A DNA stretch of 53,920 nucleotides, taken from positions 1 through 53,920 of the forward strand of contig NZ_JAHVAP010000020.1 of assembly GCF_024721155.1 (NCBI RefSeq), read 5' to 3'. The position numbers were made by a program, and so were the translations under genes. Below are positions 33,280 to 41,771 of this stretch, piece by piece. How positions within the stretch are numbered: position 1 is the stretch's first letter; each line of letters opens with the position of its first letter. The notes under the pieces are model-generated. The model did no database searches. It saw only the letters and a program-made list of their open reading frames with translations, and was not told the origin of the DNA. The stretch is from Mucilaginibacter phenanthrenivorans. GTDB lineage: Bacteria; Bacteroidota; Bacteroidia; Sphingobacteriales; Sphingobacteriaceae.

Positions 33280-34089
33280 ATGAAATCTTTTTTTAAATAT
33301 TGCGCTATCATTTTCATTGTATTCCTCAGCATAGATTTTCAGGCAATCGCGCAGAAAAAAAAGAGCGATGCACAAGGCAATTTATTCAGCGCAGGTTATG
33401 CAGCTGCATTTATTGGAGGTTTATATGATGCCTGGTATCCGTACAGCGCCCTAAAGCAACACGGCGATTTCGGCCTTGGCGCTCCGGCCAGGCTTGACGG
33501 CGAATTAATTATGCTTAACGGCAAGCTTTACAAGACAGAGTACACCGGCAAAACTATTCCTGTGACAGCTGCTGATTCAACCCCTTATGCGGTGGTTTGC
33601 TTCTTTCATGCAACTAAGGTTTATAAGCCCGGAAAACAGCTGGCAAAGGGGCAACTTTTTAAGTATCTTGATAGTGTGTTGACCAACCAAAACGGTATTT
33701 ATGCCATTCACATAAACGGTAATTTTAAGTATGTGAAAACAAGGGCATTTCCCCCGGTGGGGCAAAAGCCTTATTTGCCACTTGCAGCCATGCTTGATAA
33801 GCAGCGCTTCTTTGAATTCAATAGCATCAAAGGCGATTTAGTGGGATATAAGTTACCTGCATTTATGGAAGGTCCTCACATTGCGGGTTATCACTTTCAT
33901 TTTTTATCTGCTGATAAAGCCTCCGGTGGCCATATAATCGATTTCGTGGCTGATGATGTTACTGTTGAGGTGGATGTACTCAGCAGCTACACTATGCAGC
34001 TTCCGCAAACGCCGGATTTCAATAATTTCGATTTCAAAAAAGATCGGAAGGAAGAAATTAAAAGCGTGGAGAATGGTAAAAAGCAATAA
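33280..34089 (+). CDS. Exported alpha-acetolactate decarboxylase-like protein
   Basis: 269 residues. A signal peptide (about 1-24, ending AIAQ) precedes an acetolactate decarboxylase domain. HGDFGLGAPARLDGELIMLN and GYHFHFLSADKASGGHIIDF are family marks, with zinc ligands His205, His207 and His218. The classical enzyme turns acetolactate into acetoin in the cytoplasm, so a secreted form is odd. No acetolactate synthase or butanediol genes are nearby. It may act outside the cell or on another substrate. Confidence 0.85.
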   Translation: MKSFFKYCAIIFIVFLSIDFQAIAQKKKSDAQGNLFSAGYAAAFIGGLYDAWYPYSALKQHGDFGLGAPARLDGELIMLNGKLYKTEYTGKTIPVTAADSTPYAVVCFFHATKVYKPGKQLAKGQLFKYLDSVLTNQNGIYAIHINGNFKYVKTRAFPPVGQKPYLPLAAMLDKQRFFEFNSIKGDLVGYKLPAFMEGPHIAGYHFHFLSADKASGGHIIDFVADDVTVEVDVLSSYTMQLPQTPDFNNFDFKKDRKEEIKSVENGKKQ

Positions 34090-34092
34090 TCG

Positions 34093-34167
34093 CTATTTGC
34101 CGTTAGCCACTATTTCAACCTTTACCCGGTCTGGGTCTTCGATGAATCAAACCCATTTATGCCTTGG
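34093..34167 (-). pseudogene. 3' remnant of a glyoxalase (VOC) gene
   Basis: The minus-strand frame ending at TAG (34093-34095) reads PRHKWV, stop, FIEDPDRVKVEIVANGK. WV(W)FIEDPDGxKVEIV is a common end of VOC/glyoxalase proteins; the internal TGA replaces one codon. Only 25 codons remain and they overlap the end of the aldolase gene by 11 bases. Confidence 0.55.
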
Positions 34168-35344
34168 CCGCTGTAAGCGCATCGCTGAAAGCCTTTACTA
34201 AAGTTTGGTTATCTGTTCTTAGCAGCGTTTCATTTATCTGCAATTTTATAGTTCCCTCGCTATTTGCATTCCTGATAACCACGTTATATTTTTCAAACAG
34301 TGCCCTGCGGAATTTTTTTGCATCAGTACCCGCGGTCAGTTTAAGGTCGAATATGTTAGAGCCGCCTTTTAGGGCAGTAATGCTGATGCCCGGCACATTG
34401 TTGAGTTTGGCAAATAGGTCGGTTGCCTGTGCAAAGGTTTTCTTAAGCCTGTCTTCCAAACCATCCAGATGATATAACGCCATAGCAGCCTTTGACCAGT
34501 TGCTGAATATCGTACCGCCATGGACCTTTATCAAATGCTCCATTTTGTCAATCACTGCCTTTTCGCCGCAAAGAATTGCGCCGCCATCTGCGCCAAGATA
34601 TTTATAAAGTGAGATGTAAACCGTATCAAAATTAGCTGCGTATTCTGCAATGGAAACACCGCTGGCTGCAGCCGCTAAATACAAACGCGCGCCATCCAAA
34701 TGGAGTTTAAGCCCGTTCTCGCGGCAATACTTCGAGATCTTTTTAATTTCATCTATCGGTACCTGCCTGCCATCGCAACGCCTTACCGGGTTCTCAATAG
34801 CTACTGCACCTATGCCGCTTTTAAAAACTTCCTCATCGTTGGTATAGGCTATCCCTGCCTTTAAATCCTCCAGCGTAAAGAATGGTTCGCCCTTGGCTAA
34901 GGGCATCAGCCGTTTATGATAAACAGATTCGGCGGCATCAGCCTCGTCCCTGTAAATATGACTGGTATCCTGCACAAAGATCTTGGTATTTTCGCCACTT
35001 AGCACTGATATGGCCAGTTGGTTAGCCATAGTGCCGGTAGGCATATAAGTTGCGGCTTCCTTGCCGGTAATTTCGGCGAAGCGTTTCGTGAGCATTGCAA
35101 GCGATCCGCCCTGCCCGTATACATCTGCTTTGATAGGGTCTTTTTGGGTGATCTCCTGCAGTTTGGCAATATAATCTGCAGGTGGATAATGAATGCCATC
35201 GTCGGTAAAAGAGATAATAGGACTAACCGGCGCATCAGTATTTACAGGTAAAGTGCGCGCGTTTGCAGTAAGCGAAGGCAGCAATGCAGGTACAAGCGAC
35301 AGACCGGAGAGTTTGAGGAAATTCCTTCTTTTTAAATCTTTCAT
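34157..35344 (-). CDS. Threonine aldolase-like PLP enzyme with Tat signal
   Basis: 395 residues. The N-terminus MKDLKRRNFLKLSG followed by a hydrophobic stretch to about residue 30 is a twin-arginine signal, so the folded enzyme is likely sent to the periplasm. The remainder is a beta-eliminating lyase fold: TGTMANQL (103-110), LHLDGARLYLAAAASG with PLP-contacting Asp218, and SLYKYLGADGGA with the PLP lysine at 248. Low-specificity threonine aldolase would split threonine to glycine and acetaldehyde. An exported version is unusual. Confidence 0.8.
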   Translation of the reverse strand: MKDLKRRNFLKLSGLSLVPALLPSLTANARTLPVNTDAPVSPIISFTDDGIHYPPADYIAKLQEITQKDPIKADVYGQGGSLAMLTKRFAEITGKEAATYMPTGTMANQLAISVLSGENTKIFVQDTSHIYRDEADAAESVYHKRLMPLAKGEPFFTLEDLKAGIAYTNDEEVFKSGIGAVAIENPVRRCDGRQVPIDEIKKISKYCRENGLKLHLDGARLYLAAAASGVSIAEYAANFDTVYISLYKYLGADGGAILCGEKAVIDKMEHLIKVHGGTIFSNWSKAAMALYHLDGLEDRLKKTFAQATDLFAKLNNVPGISITALKGGSNIFDLKLTAGTDAKKFRRALFEKYNVVIRNANSEGTIKLQINETLLRTDNQTLVKAFSDALTAAKA

Positions 35345-35393
35345 AGCTGGTGATTTTATCCAAGTGGTTTTTCTAAGGTAGTATTTATTTTAC

Positions 35394-35421
35394 AAAAAAA
35401 GAGCCTGCCAACGGCAAGCTC
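35394..35421 (-). terminator. Terminator of the M16 peptidase pair
   Basis: On the minus strand GAGCTTGCC, GTT, GGCAGGCTC (one wobble pair) is followed by seven T. Confidence 0.8.
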
Positions 35422-35448
35422 CCTCAGTAATATTAAAGCGTGTATTAT

Positions 35449-37539
35449 CTATTTGAAATCATCCGCAGTTACGCCGGTATTTAATTTTATATCGGTAACA
35501 GTCATTTCAAAAGTTTGTTCCTGGCCGCCTGCAGATTGAGTTATGGTTTGTTTGTAAGGAAACATTACAGAACCCACCTTACGATAGTCACCATAATCAA
35601 CTGTAACATTTACGGTAGTAGCGCCGCTGGTGGTTGTGCTTTCGTTTTTAACCAGCAACTTGCTTTTAACGTCATAATATTCGGTTGATATTTTACCTGT
35701 AGGATCAGTAACGCTAACCTGGTAGGCATCTGCGCCGTTAACCTTTTGGATGCCCTTAACAGCTAGTTTAAATGCAGGGTTGGTTAAATAGTCAAGCTGT
35801 TCAGTCAGCGAGGTAAATACTTTTTTCTGTGCGATCTCGTCAGCGCTCAGATCCTTTTTATTAGGTCCTTGTTGCTGGTATCCTTTACTCCCGTCAAAGT
35901 CCTGCTTCATTACCACGTTCCCGCCCATCGAAATCGTCATTGCTTCCATATTAGGCGCCATCTTCTTTTGCAAAACGCTAAGCTTCATCCCTTGCATTGC
36001 CATGTCAGAAGTTGTGGTATAAGACGTTACCTTTTTTAGTTCTGTTGCGCCGCCAATAGCGTCAATATATCCCTTAATAATATCAGCTGGCTTCACGTCA
36101 GGAACAGCAGCAGTTTGTGCACCTTCTACAACAGGATTGGCAAACTTATCATACATTTTTATTGGGTAGCCGCTTTTCTTAAGGCCGTCCATAAACTGGG
36201 CTGATCCGCCTACAATAACCACGCGGGTATTGTCATAATTAAAATACTTTTGCGATACACGCAGTATGTCATCAGCGGTAACGGCGTTTACCTTTTGCAA
36301 GTAAGTTTTGTAAAAATCAGCAGGCAGGTCGTTGATCAATATATTGCTTGCAAAAGTTGCAGTACGTGCGGGATCTTCCAGGTTTAAGGCAAATGATCCG
36401 TTGTATAGCGCCTTGGCTGTATTCAATTCCTCATCGGTTACCTTATCTGTACGGATGCGTTTTATTTCGTTTAGCATCTCGGTTACAGCACTATCAACTT
36501 TGGCATTCCTTACCGATGCAGATGCATCGAATGTTTCCTGCCAGCGGCCGGTTCCCAACTCGGAATAGGCGCCATAGGTAAATCCATGTTTTTCGCGCAG
36601 GTTCATAAATAACCGGCTTTCAGCGCCACCACCCAAAATATAGCTTGCCAATATTACCGCAAAATAATCAGGGTTGTTTTTCTTGATGTCAACAAGGTTG
36701 ATCACATTTATTTCTGTTTGTACCGCACTTGGCACGTCAACTACATCAATCTCGGTTTTTGCGGGATTTGCAACGATAGGGAGCGTAGGCAAAGTAAGTG
36801 CAGCGCCTTTCCAGTTACCCAGCACTTCTGTGGCTAGGGCTTTTGCTTCGGCAGGTTTAATATCGCCAACAATAGTTAAATAACCTCTCGACGGGGTTAC
36901 ATATTTGGCGTAAGCATCCTTAATATCCTGAACGGTTAAAGCCTGGATACTTTCCTCTGTTTCAAACTCGCCATTAGGGTGCGTTTTGCCATAAACAAGC
37001 GCATTATTTACCCTGCCTGAAATTGCAGCTGCGCTCTTTGCTGATGACTTTAAACCGGTGATCTCCTGGCTCTTCAGCTTATCGAATGATTCCTGGGTAA
37101 ACGCCGGATCCTTTAATCCCTGGCCCATTAGCGTAAATGCTTCTTTAAAGTAACGGGTTAACGCCGATACGTAAGCGCTTGACGAGCTCAGGCGAACATT
37201 GGCGCCCAGCTTCTCAACCGACTCGTCAAATACCGCCTTGGGCATTGTTTTGGTTCCCTCGTTAAGCATTTGGCCCATCAGGCTTACTACGCCTGCCTTG
37301 CTGCCTTCGGTTACCGGGCCAAGGTCTATCAGGTAGTTGGCGGTTACTTTTGGCAGGCTATGGTTTTCAACCACCAACAGCGTAATACCGTTTGGTAAAA
37401 TGTATTTAACAGGATCTTTAATAGTTAAAACTGGCGCCGGCCCTGGTTTGGGTTGTTGTGTACGGTCAATTGTTTGCGCCTGTGCATATTGCATTAATAA
37501 TGCTCCGGCAGCTATCATTATATATTTCTTCATGATCAT
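35449..37539 (-). CDS. M16-family protein lacking zinc site, fused to a LolA-like domain
   Basis: 696 residues, signal peptide about 1-22. Residues 40 to about 470 are an M16 peptidase fold (VENHSLPKVTANYLIDLGPV; EKHGFTYGAYSE) but the zinc motif HxxEH is replaced by LMGQML, so it should be the non-catalytic partner. From about 485 to the end is a beta domain (IDAIGGATELKKVTSYTTTS ... SVMFPYKQTIT) like outer-membrane lipoprotein-sorting/LolA-type domains. A start at 37533 is equally possible. It follows the catalytic subunit by 18 bases, so the two are likely made together and paired in the periplasm. Confidence 0.85.
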   Translation of the reverse strand: MIMKKYIMIAAGALLMQYAQAQTIDRTQQPKPGPAPVLTIKDPVKYILPNGITLLVVENHSLPKVTANYLIDLGPVTEGSKAGVVSLMGQMLNEGTKTMPKAVFDESVEKLGANVRLSSSSAYVSALTRYFKEAFTLMGQGLKDPAFTQESFDKLKSQEITGLKSSAKSAAAISGRVNNALVYGKTHPNGEFETEESIQALTVQDIKDAYAKYVTPSRGYLTIVGDIKPAEAKALATEVLGNWKGAALTLPTLPIVANPAKTEIDVVDVPSAVQTEINVINLVDIKKNNPDYFAVILASYILGGGAESRLFMNLREKHGFTYGAYSELGTGRWQETFDASASVRNAKVDSAVTEMLNEIKRIRTDKVTDEELNTAKALYNGSFALNLEDPARTATFASNILINDLPADFYKTYLQKVNAVTADDILRVSQKYFNYDNTRVVIVGGSAQFMDGLKKSGYPIKMYDKFANPVVEGAQTAAVPDVKPADIIKGYIDAIGGATELKKVTSYTTTSDMAMQGMKLSVLQKKMAPNMEAMTISMGGNVVMKQDFDGSKGYQQQGPNKKDLSADEIAQKKVFTSLTEQLDYLTNPAFKLAVKGIQKVNGADAYQVSVTDPTGKISTEYYDVKSKLLVKNESTTTSGATTVNVTVDYGDYRKVGSVMFPYKQTITQSAGGQEQTFEMTVTDIKLNTGVTADDFK

Positions 37540-37557
37540 TTTTCGTGATGTAATTAA

Positions 37558-38892
37558 TTATTGAGCTTTGCCTTTTTCGGGCAGATAATACAATACAAGG
37601 CGTTGGTTTGCATTAAGGTATTTCTTAGCTGCATCCCTTATTTCTTCTCTTGTTATCGATTTTATTTCTGTCAGTTCCTTGTTAATATGGCCTGTATCTT
37701 TGTGATAAAAGGTATAGCCATTGCTCAGGCTCTCGGCAACGCCCTGCATACGGGTGTTGGCGCTCACAAAATTATTTTCAAACTGGTTTTGCAGCTTCTG
37801 GTAATCTTCAGGGCTGATCAGGTCGGTTTGCAGTTTGGTGATCTCTTCATCCATATCGCTTAATAGTGCTGATGGAGCCGCGCCGTTGTTAGGTAATGCA
37901 CCAATAATATACATGCCATAATCTTCAAGCGCATAGTTAATGGCTAAAACCTGCAACGCGTCTTTTTTCTCATCAACCATTTTCTTGTTCATTCTTGCAC
38001 TGCTGCCACCGGTTAATATGCTCGAGATCATCTGCATGATCTTTGAGTCGCGGCTATCTCTTCCCGGTACACGGTATGCGGATACTATCAATGGGATCTG
38101 GATATTGGCATCGTAGGTTGTATCAACAATTTGTTTGGTTATCGGCGCTTCTTCAATCTTCTTGTAAACAACATCGGCCCCGCGCGGGATATCTCCAAAA
38201 TAGGCCTTTACCAATTCCTTCGTTTTATCGATATTGATATCGCCCGCAATGGTCAATACTGCGTTATTAGGCCCATAATATTGCTTAAAAAAAGCTTTAA
38301 ACTCATCAAGTTTTGCTGCATCAATGTCATTCATTTGCCCTATGATGCCATTATGGTAAGGGTGGTTAGGAAACAAGTCCTTTGCTATGGCATCGCTAAA
38401 GTTGCCATAGGGGCGGTTGTCGTGGCTTTGGCGTTTTTCTTCCTTTACCACTTCCTTCTGTCTTGTTACGCCTATCTCATTAATAACCGGGTGCATCATG
38501 CGTTCGCTTTCCAGCCACATCCCTGTTTCCAGTTGGTTTGAGGGGAATACCTCGAAATAAAAAGTCCTGTCCTGTGTGGTGTTGGCATTATTCTGACCGC
38601 CGTTAGCCGATACGATCTTCATAAATTCACCGCGTTTGATGTTATCACTGCCTTCAAATAGCAAGTGCTCAAAGAAGTGAGCGAAACCGGTGCGGCCCGC
38701 AACTTCATTTTTCGATCCTACATGGTACATGACAGTAATGGCCACTACGGGCGCCTTGCTATCCTGGTGCAGAACTACGTGCAAGCCATTTGGCAGGTCG
38801 TATTCTGTAAATTCTACCTTTTGCGCTTTAGCCTGTAGGCCCAACAGGGATACCGCCGCGAGTGCACAAAAAACTTTTTTCTTTAGCTGCAT
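37558..38892 (-). CDS. M16-family zinc peptidase, catalytic subunit
   Basis: 444 residues. A signal peptide (about 1-23) precedes an insulinase-type domain with inverted zinc motif HFFEH at 72-76 and the downstream Glu in MWLESERM. The second half is the inactive M16_C domain. Such periplasmic proteins degrade short peptides. The partner gene follows directly. Confidence 0.92.
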   Translation of the reverse strand: MQLKKKVFCALAAVSLLGLQAKAQKVEFTEYDLPNGLHVVLHQDSKAPVVAITVMYHVGSKNEVAGRTGFAHFFEHLLFEGSDNIKRGEFMKIVSANGGQNNANTTQDRTFYFEVFPSNQLETGMWLESERMMHPVINEIGVTRQKEVVKEEKRQSHDNRPYGNFSDAIAKDLFPNHPYHNGIIGQMNDIDAAKLDEFKAFFKQYYGPNNAVLTIAGDINIDKTKELVKAYFGDIPRGADVVYKKIEEAPITKQIVDTTYDANIQIPLIVSAYRVPGRDSRDSKIMQMISSILTGGSSARMNKKMVDEKKDALQVLAINYALEDYGMYIIGALPNNGAAPSALLSDMDEEITKLQTDLISPEDYQKLQNQFENNFVSANTRMQGVAESLSNGYTFYHKDTGHINKELTEIKSITREEIRDAAKKYLNANQRLVLYYLPEKGKAQ

Positions 38893-39114
38893 ATTGTGAA
38901 TTTGATTTATGGCCTAATATATTAATTTGTTTTAAATACAGGGACTAAAAACTATCCTTTTAGTTAATTTAGAAAAAACATGTCGCCGTTCATAATAAAA
39001 TCTGGCCGATTAGGTTTTATTCTATTGAGCTAAAGATCCTCTTAATAAACTCTTCATGTTAAATGCGTTTCTTTGCGCTGTAAAAGTTGAACTAATCAGA
39101 GAATAGAACACCGG

Positions 39115-40020
39115 ATGCGGAGAGCTACAAAAATAAAGATCCTGCTGGCATTGGTAATAGCACTGTTTTTAGGGGCATATGGCAGGCACCGCCACCTTAG
39201 CCGCGAAACAGATATAACAGGAACCCTTGAAAACAAACAAATGGACGAAATTTCGGGTATCGCAGCTTCGGGAGTTGATTCGGATGTCTACTATGTGCAC
39301 AATGATAGCGGTGATACCAGCAGATTTTTCGCCATAACACCCCAGGGGAAGCTTTTGTCCACTATCTATTTTAAAGGTGATTCAAAAGAAGTTCAGGGTG
39401 TACATGATTGTGAAGATATTGCTGTTGGGCCGGGTCCGGATAAAAAGAAAAGCTATATTTACCTGGGCGACATTGGTGACAATTCTTCTGATAGAATAAA
39501 TGGAATAACCATTTATCGTGCGGAGGAAAATTCATCCTGGTTGACGCAGGCAGTATCAAAAACAAGGATGGCACCACTCCACTTGAAATACCCTGACGGA
39601 CCGAGGGATGCAGAAACCTTGATGATAGACCCTATCGAAAAATTGATTTATATAGTGTCAAAACGGCGGGATTCGGTAACCGTTTATACAGCTCCGCTAA
39701 ATTATAAGGCTAACGACTCTGTCATGTTAACCAAACGCTGTAAATTGTTTTTTGCCGGGATAAAGCCACTTAAATGGATAACCGCCGGAGATATTTCTAA
39801 GGATGGATCACAGATATTATTGAAAAACTATGAAAGCGTTTATTACTGGAAACGCAAAGGCAACGAGCCGGTTTGGAAAACCATGCAATCAAAACCCGGG
39901 GAACCATTTTATGTTTCAGAACGACAAGGGGAGGCAATAGGGTTTACTCCTAATGGGACCGGATATTATACCACGAGTGAGGGTATTTATTCGCCGATAT
40001 ATTATTATAAAACGCCATGA
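39115..40020 (+). CDS. Exported or membrane-anchored propeller-like protein of unknown function
   Basis: 301 residues. A hydrophobic N-terminus (about 7-22) acts as signal or anchor. The body has repeated beta segments with YYVHNDSGDTSRFFAIT, IYLGDIGDNSSDR and RDAETLMIDPIEKLIYIVSK, as in six-bladed propellers of the esterase-like or NHL type. No catalytic residues are clear. Confidence 0.6.
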   Translation: MRRATKIKILLALVIALFLGAYGRHRHLSRETDITGTLENKQMDEISGIAASGVDSDVYYVHNDSGDTSRFFAITPQGKLLSTIYFKGDSKEVQGVHDCEDIAVGPGPDKKKSYIYLGDIGDNSSDRINGITIYRAEENSSWLTQAVSKTRMAPLHLKYPDGPRDAETLMIDPIEKLIYIVSKRRDSVTVYTAPLNYKANDSVMLTKRCKLFFAGIKPLKWITAGDISKDGSQILLKNYESVYYWKRKGNEPVWKTMQSKPGEPFYVSERQGEAIGFTPNGTGYYTTSEGIYSPIYYYKTP

Positions 40021-40027
40021 TTTTCCG

Positions 40028-40095
40028 GTAGGGGCATATAGCATATGCCCTAATCCTGCGGCATTTACCATAGGGCGTATGCTATACGCCCCTAC
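40028..40095. repeat. REP-like palindrome pair with compensating changes
   Basis: Two 25-base units (40028-40052 and 40071-40095) lie in opposite orientation. Each is itself a hairpin: GGGCATAT-AGC-ATATGCCC on the left, GGGCGTAT-GCT-ATACGCCC on the right. The left A-T pair is a G-C pair on the right, so pairing is preserved. It fills the gap between convergent genes and may also stop transcription both ways. Confidence 0.75.
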
Positions 40096-40102
40096 GATCA
40101 AC

Positions 40103-40981
40103 TTATTCTATCGCGTTAGCATACCCGTTCACGTAATCACGTGGTGATACCCCGGTAATACTTTTGAATACATAGTTAAAATTGGTAATGCTGTTAAAGC
40201 CGCAACTGTAGGCTACGGTTGCAATGCTTTTTGCTGACCCGTTTACCAGCATTTTACAAGCTTCATTTACCCTTACTTTATTTATGAAATTTACCAGCGT
40301 GTGGCGGGTATGCTTTTTAAAGTACCTGCAAAATGCAGTAGGGGTTAGGTGGGCCTGCATGGCAACATCTTCCAGAGTCAACGCGCTGCTATAGTTTTGC
40401 ATAATGTAGTCGTAAACGGCCGCTATCCTCATACCCTCAGGGTCAGTCATAGAAAATGCGTAGCTGCCTGATGATAAAGGTTGCAGGTCGCTGGTTTGTG
40501 TTAAAATATTCAGCAGTTCTATAAAGCCATAAAGCTGCTCGGCCCCATTAGCGTTTTGAATATCGGTAATGCGGTGAGCTATATCGGTGTACATACTATC
40601 CGGGATTTTAAATCCGCTTTGGTTTTGGGCGATGAAAGCCTTAATCGTCTTCATTTCGGGGAGATTAAATAAAGCGGATAATTTACCGGATGGATTAAAA
40701 AATATAGTGATAGTGTGCACTTCCTTATCACCATCTGCCTGAAAATAGGCCGGATCACTTTTAAATAAGTGCGGGAGATTTGCGCCAATCATATAGATTT
40801 CGCCCTCCCGGAAAACGTGCATGTTGTTACCGGCCAGCAAAGTGCCCTCTCCCTTTTTAATCCAGGTGATCTGGATCTCCGCATGGCGGTGCAGGTAGGT
40901 ATAAAAGTGCGGCAATACCTCCTCCTGCACAATGATGGAATGATCATGCGGAACAGGGATGGTAAAGGGCAACACTTTCAT
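40103..40981 (-). CDS. AraC-family transcription regulator
   Basis: 292 residues. An N-terminal cupin (HAEIQITWIKKGEGTLLAGN; about 30-95) senses a ligand. The C-terminal region (about 190-285) holds two helix-turn-helix units: LTLEDVAMQAHLTPTAFCRYFKK and IATVAYSCGFNSITNFNYVFKSITGVSP. It is on the same strand as, and just downstream of, the hydroxyproline genes, separated by a macrodomain gene. AraC-type LhpR controls hydroxyproline use in Pseudomonas, so it is a reasonable but unproven regulator of that set. Confidence 0.9.
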   Translation of the reverse strand: MKVLPFTIPVPHDHSIIVQEEVLPHFYTYLHRHAEIQITWIKKGEGTLLAGNNMHVFREGEIYMIGANLPHLFKSDPAYFQADGDKEVHTITIFFNPSGKLSALFNLPEMKTIKAFIAQNQSGFKIPDSMYTDIAHRITDIQNANGAEQLYGFIELLNILTQTSDLQPLSSGSYAFSMTDPEGMRIAAVYDYIMQNYSSALTLEDVAMQAHLTPTAFCRYFKKHTRHTLVNFINKVRVNEACKMLVNGSAKSIATVAYSCGFNSITNFNYVFKSITGVSPRDYVNGYANAIE

Positions 40982-41013
40982 GAGGTAAATTTAGTTAAAT
41001 AAGTTGATTGTGT

Positions 41014-41052
41014 TGGAAGTCCGAAAGTCCGGAAAGTCGGTAAAGTCCGAAA
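41014..41052. repeat. Degenerate AAGTCCG-type repeat
   Basis: Irregular seven- and eight-base units (GAAGTCC, GAAAGTCC, GGAAAGTC, GGTAAAGTCC) lie between divergent AraC and macrodomain genes and are related to 29144-29300. Confidence 0.5.
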
Positions 41053-41107
41053 GGGAAATTTTGATAGAATATTATGGAACATTTATTGATTACAGGTTAT
41101 TAAATTG

Positions 41108-41644
41108 ATGATCATGACTGGTTACAAAAATAAGATCGAGCTTGTTAAGGCCGACATCACCAAAATAAATGCTGACGCTATTGTTAACGCGGCTAATACT
41201 TCGCTTTTGGGCGGAGGTGGTGTCGATGGTGCCATCCATCGTGCCGGCGGACCAGCAATCTTGGAGGAATGCCGCAATATAGTAGCCAGGCAAGGCGGTT
41301 GTAAAACCGGCGAGGCTGTGATCACAACCGCAGGTAAGATGCCTGCCAAATATGTGATCCATACCGTTGGTCCGGTTTGGAACGATGGTAAATACCACGA
41401 AGAGCATAAGCTGGTAAATTGCTATAAAAATTCTCTGCAACTAGCTATTGATAACGCCTGCAAAACCATTGCGTTTCCCAATATCAGTACCGGCGTTTAT
41501 AGGTTCCCGAAGGATAAGGCAGCGAAGATTGCTGTTGATACTGTAACTGAATTTCTCAAAAAGGCAGACCAAATTGAAAAGGTAACCTTCGTTTGTTTTG
41601 ATGAGGAGAATTATGAGTTGTATAAAAATTTATTGAACCATTAA
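41108..41644 (+). CDS. Macrodomain protein (O-acetyl-ADP-ribose deacetylase type)
   Basis: 178 residues, one macrodomain. ADAIVNAANTSLLGGGGVDG (about 25-45) and FPNISTGVYRFP (about 124-135) bind ADP-ribose. YmdB-type enzymes remove acetyl or ADP-ribosyl groups. The ATG at 41114 is an alternative start; 41108 and 41114 differ by two residues. It is divergent from the AraC gene and convergent with the hydroxyproline dehydrogenase gene, with repeat copy A in between. Confidence 0.92.
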   Translation: MIMTGYKNKIELVKADITKINADAIVNAANTSLLGGGGVDGAIHRAGGPAILEECRNIVARQGGCKTGEAVITTAGKMPAKYVIHTVGPVWNDGKYHEEHKLVNCYKNSLQLAIDNACKTIAFPNISTGVYRFPKDKAAKIAVDTVTEFLKKADQIEKVTFVCFDEENYELYKNLLNH

Positions 41645-41652
41645 TTCTCACC

Positions 41653-41765
41653 TGTCATTGCGAGCGATAGCGCGGCAACCGCGAACTGTGCATTTACGCT
41701 TTTCAGTTTTACACCTTACTATTTGCCCTGTATAGTTCGCGATTGCTTCGTACCTCGCAATGACA
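41653..41765. repeat. Palindromic repeat, copy A (113 bp)
   Basis: Terminal inverted repeats TGTCATTGCGAG / CTCGCAATGACA bound a near-palindrome whose arms share GCGAACT-R-TRCA further in. It fits between two convergent stop codons, eight bases from one and six from the other. Confidence 0.85.
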
Positions 41766-41771
41766 ATGAGA

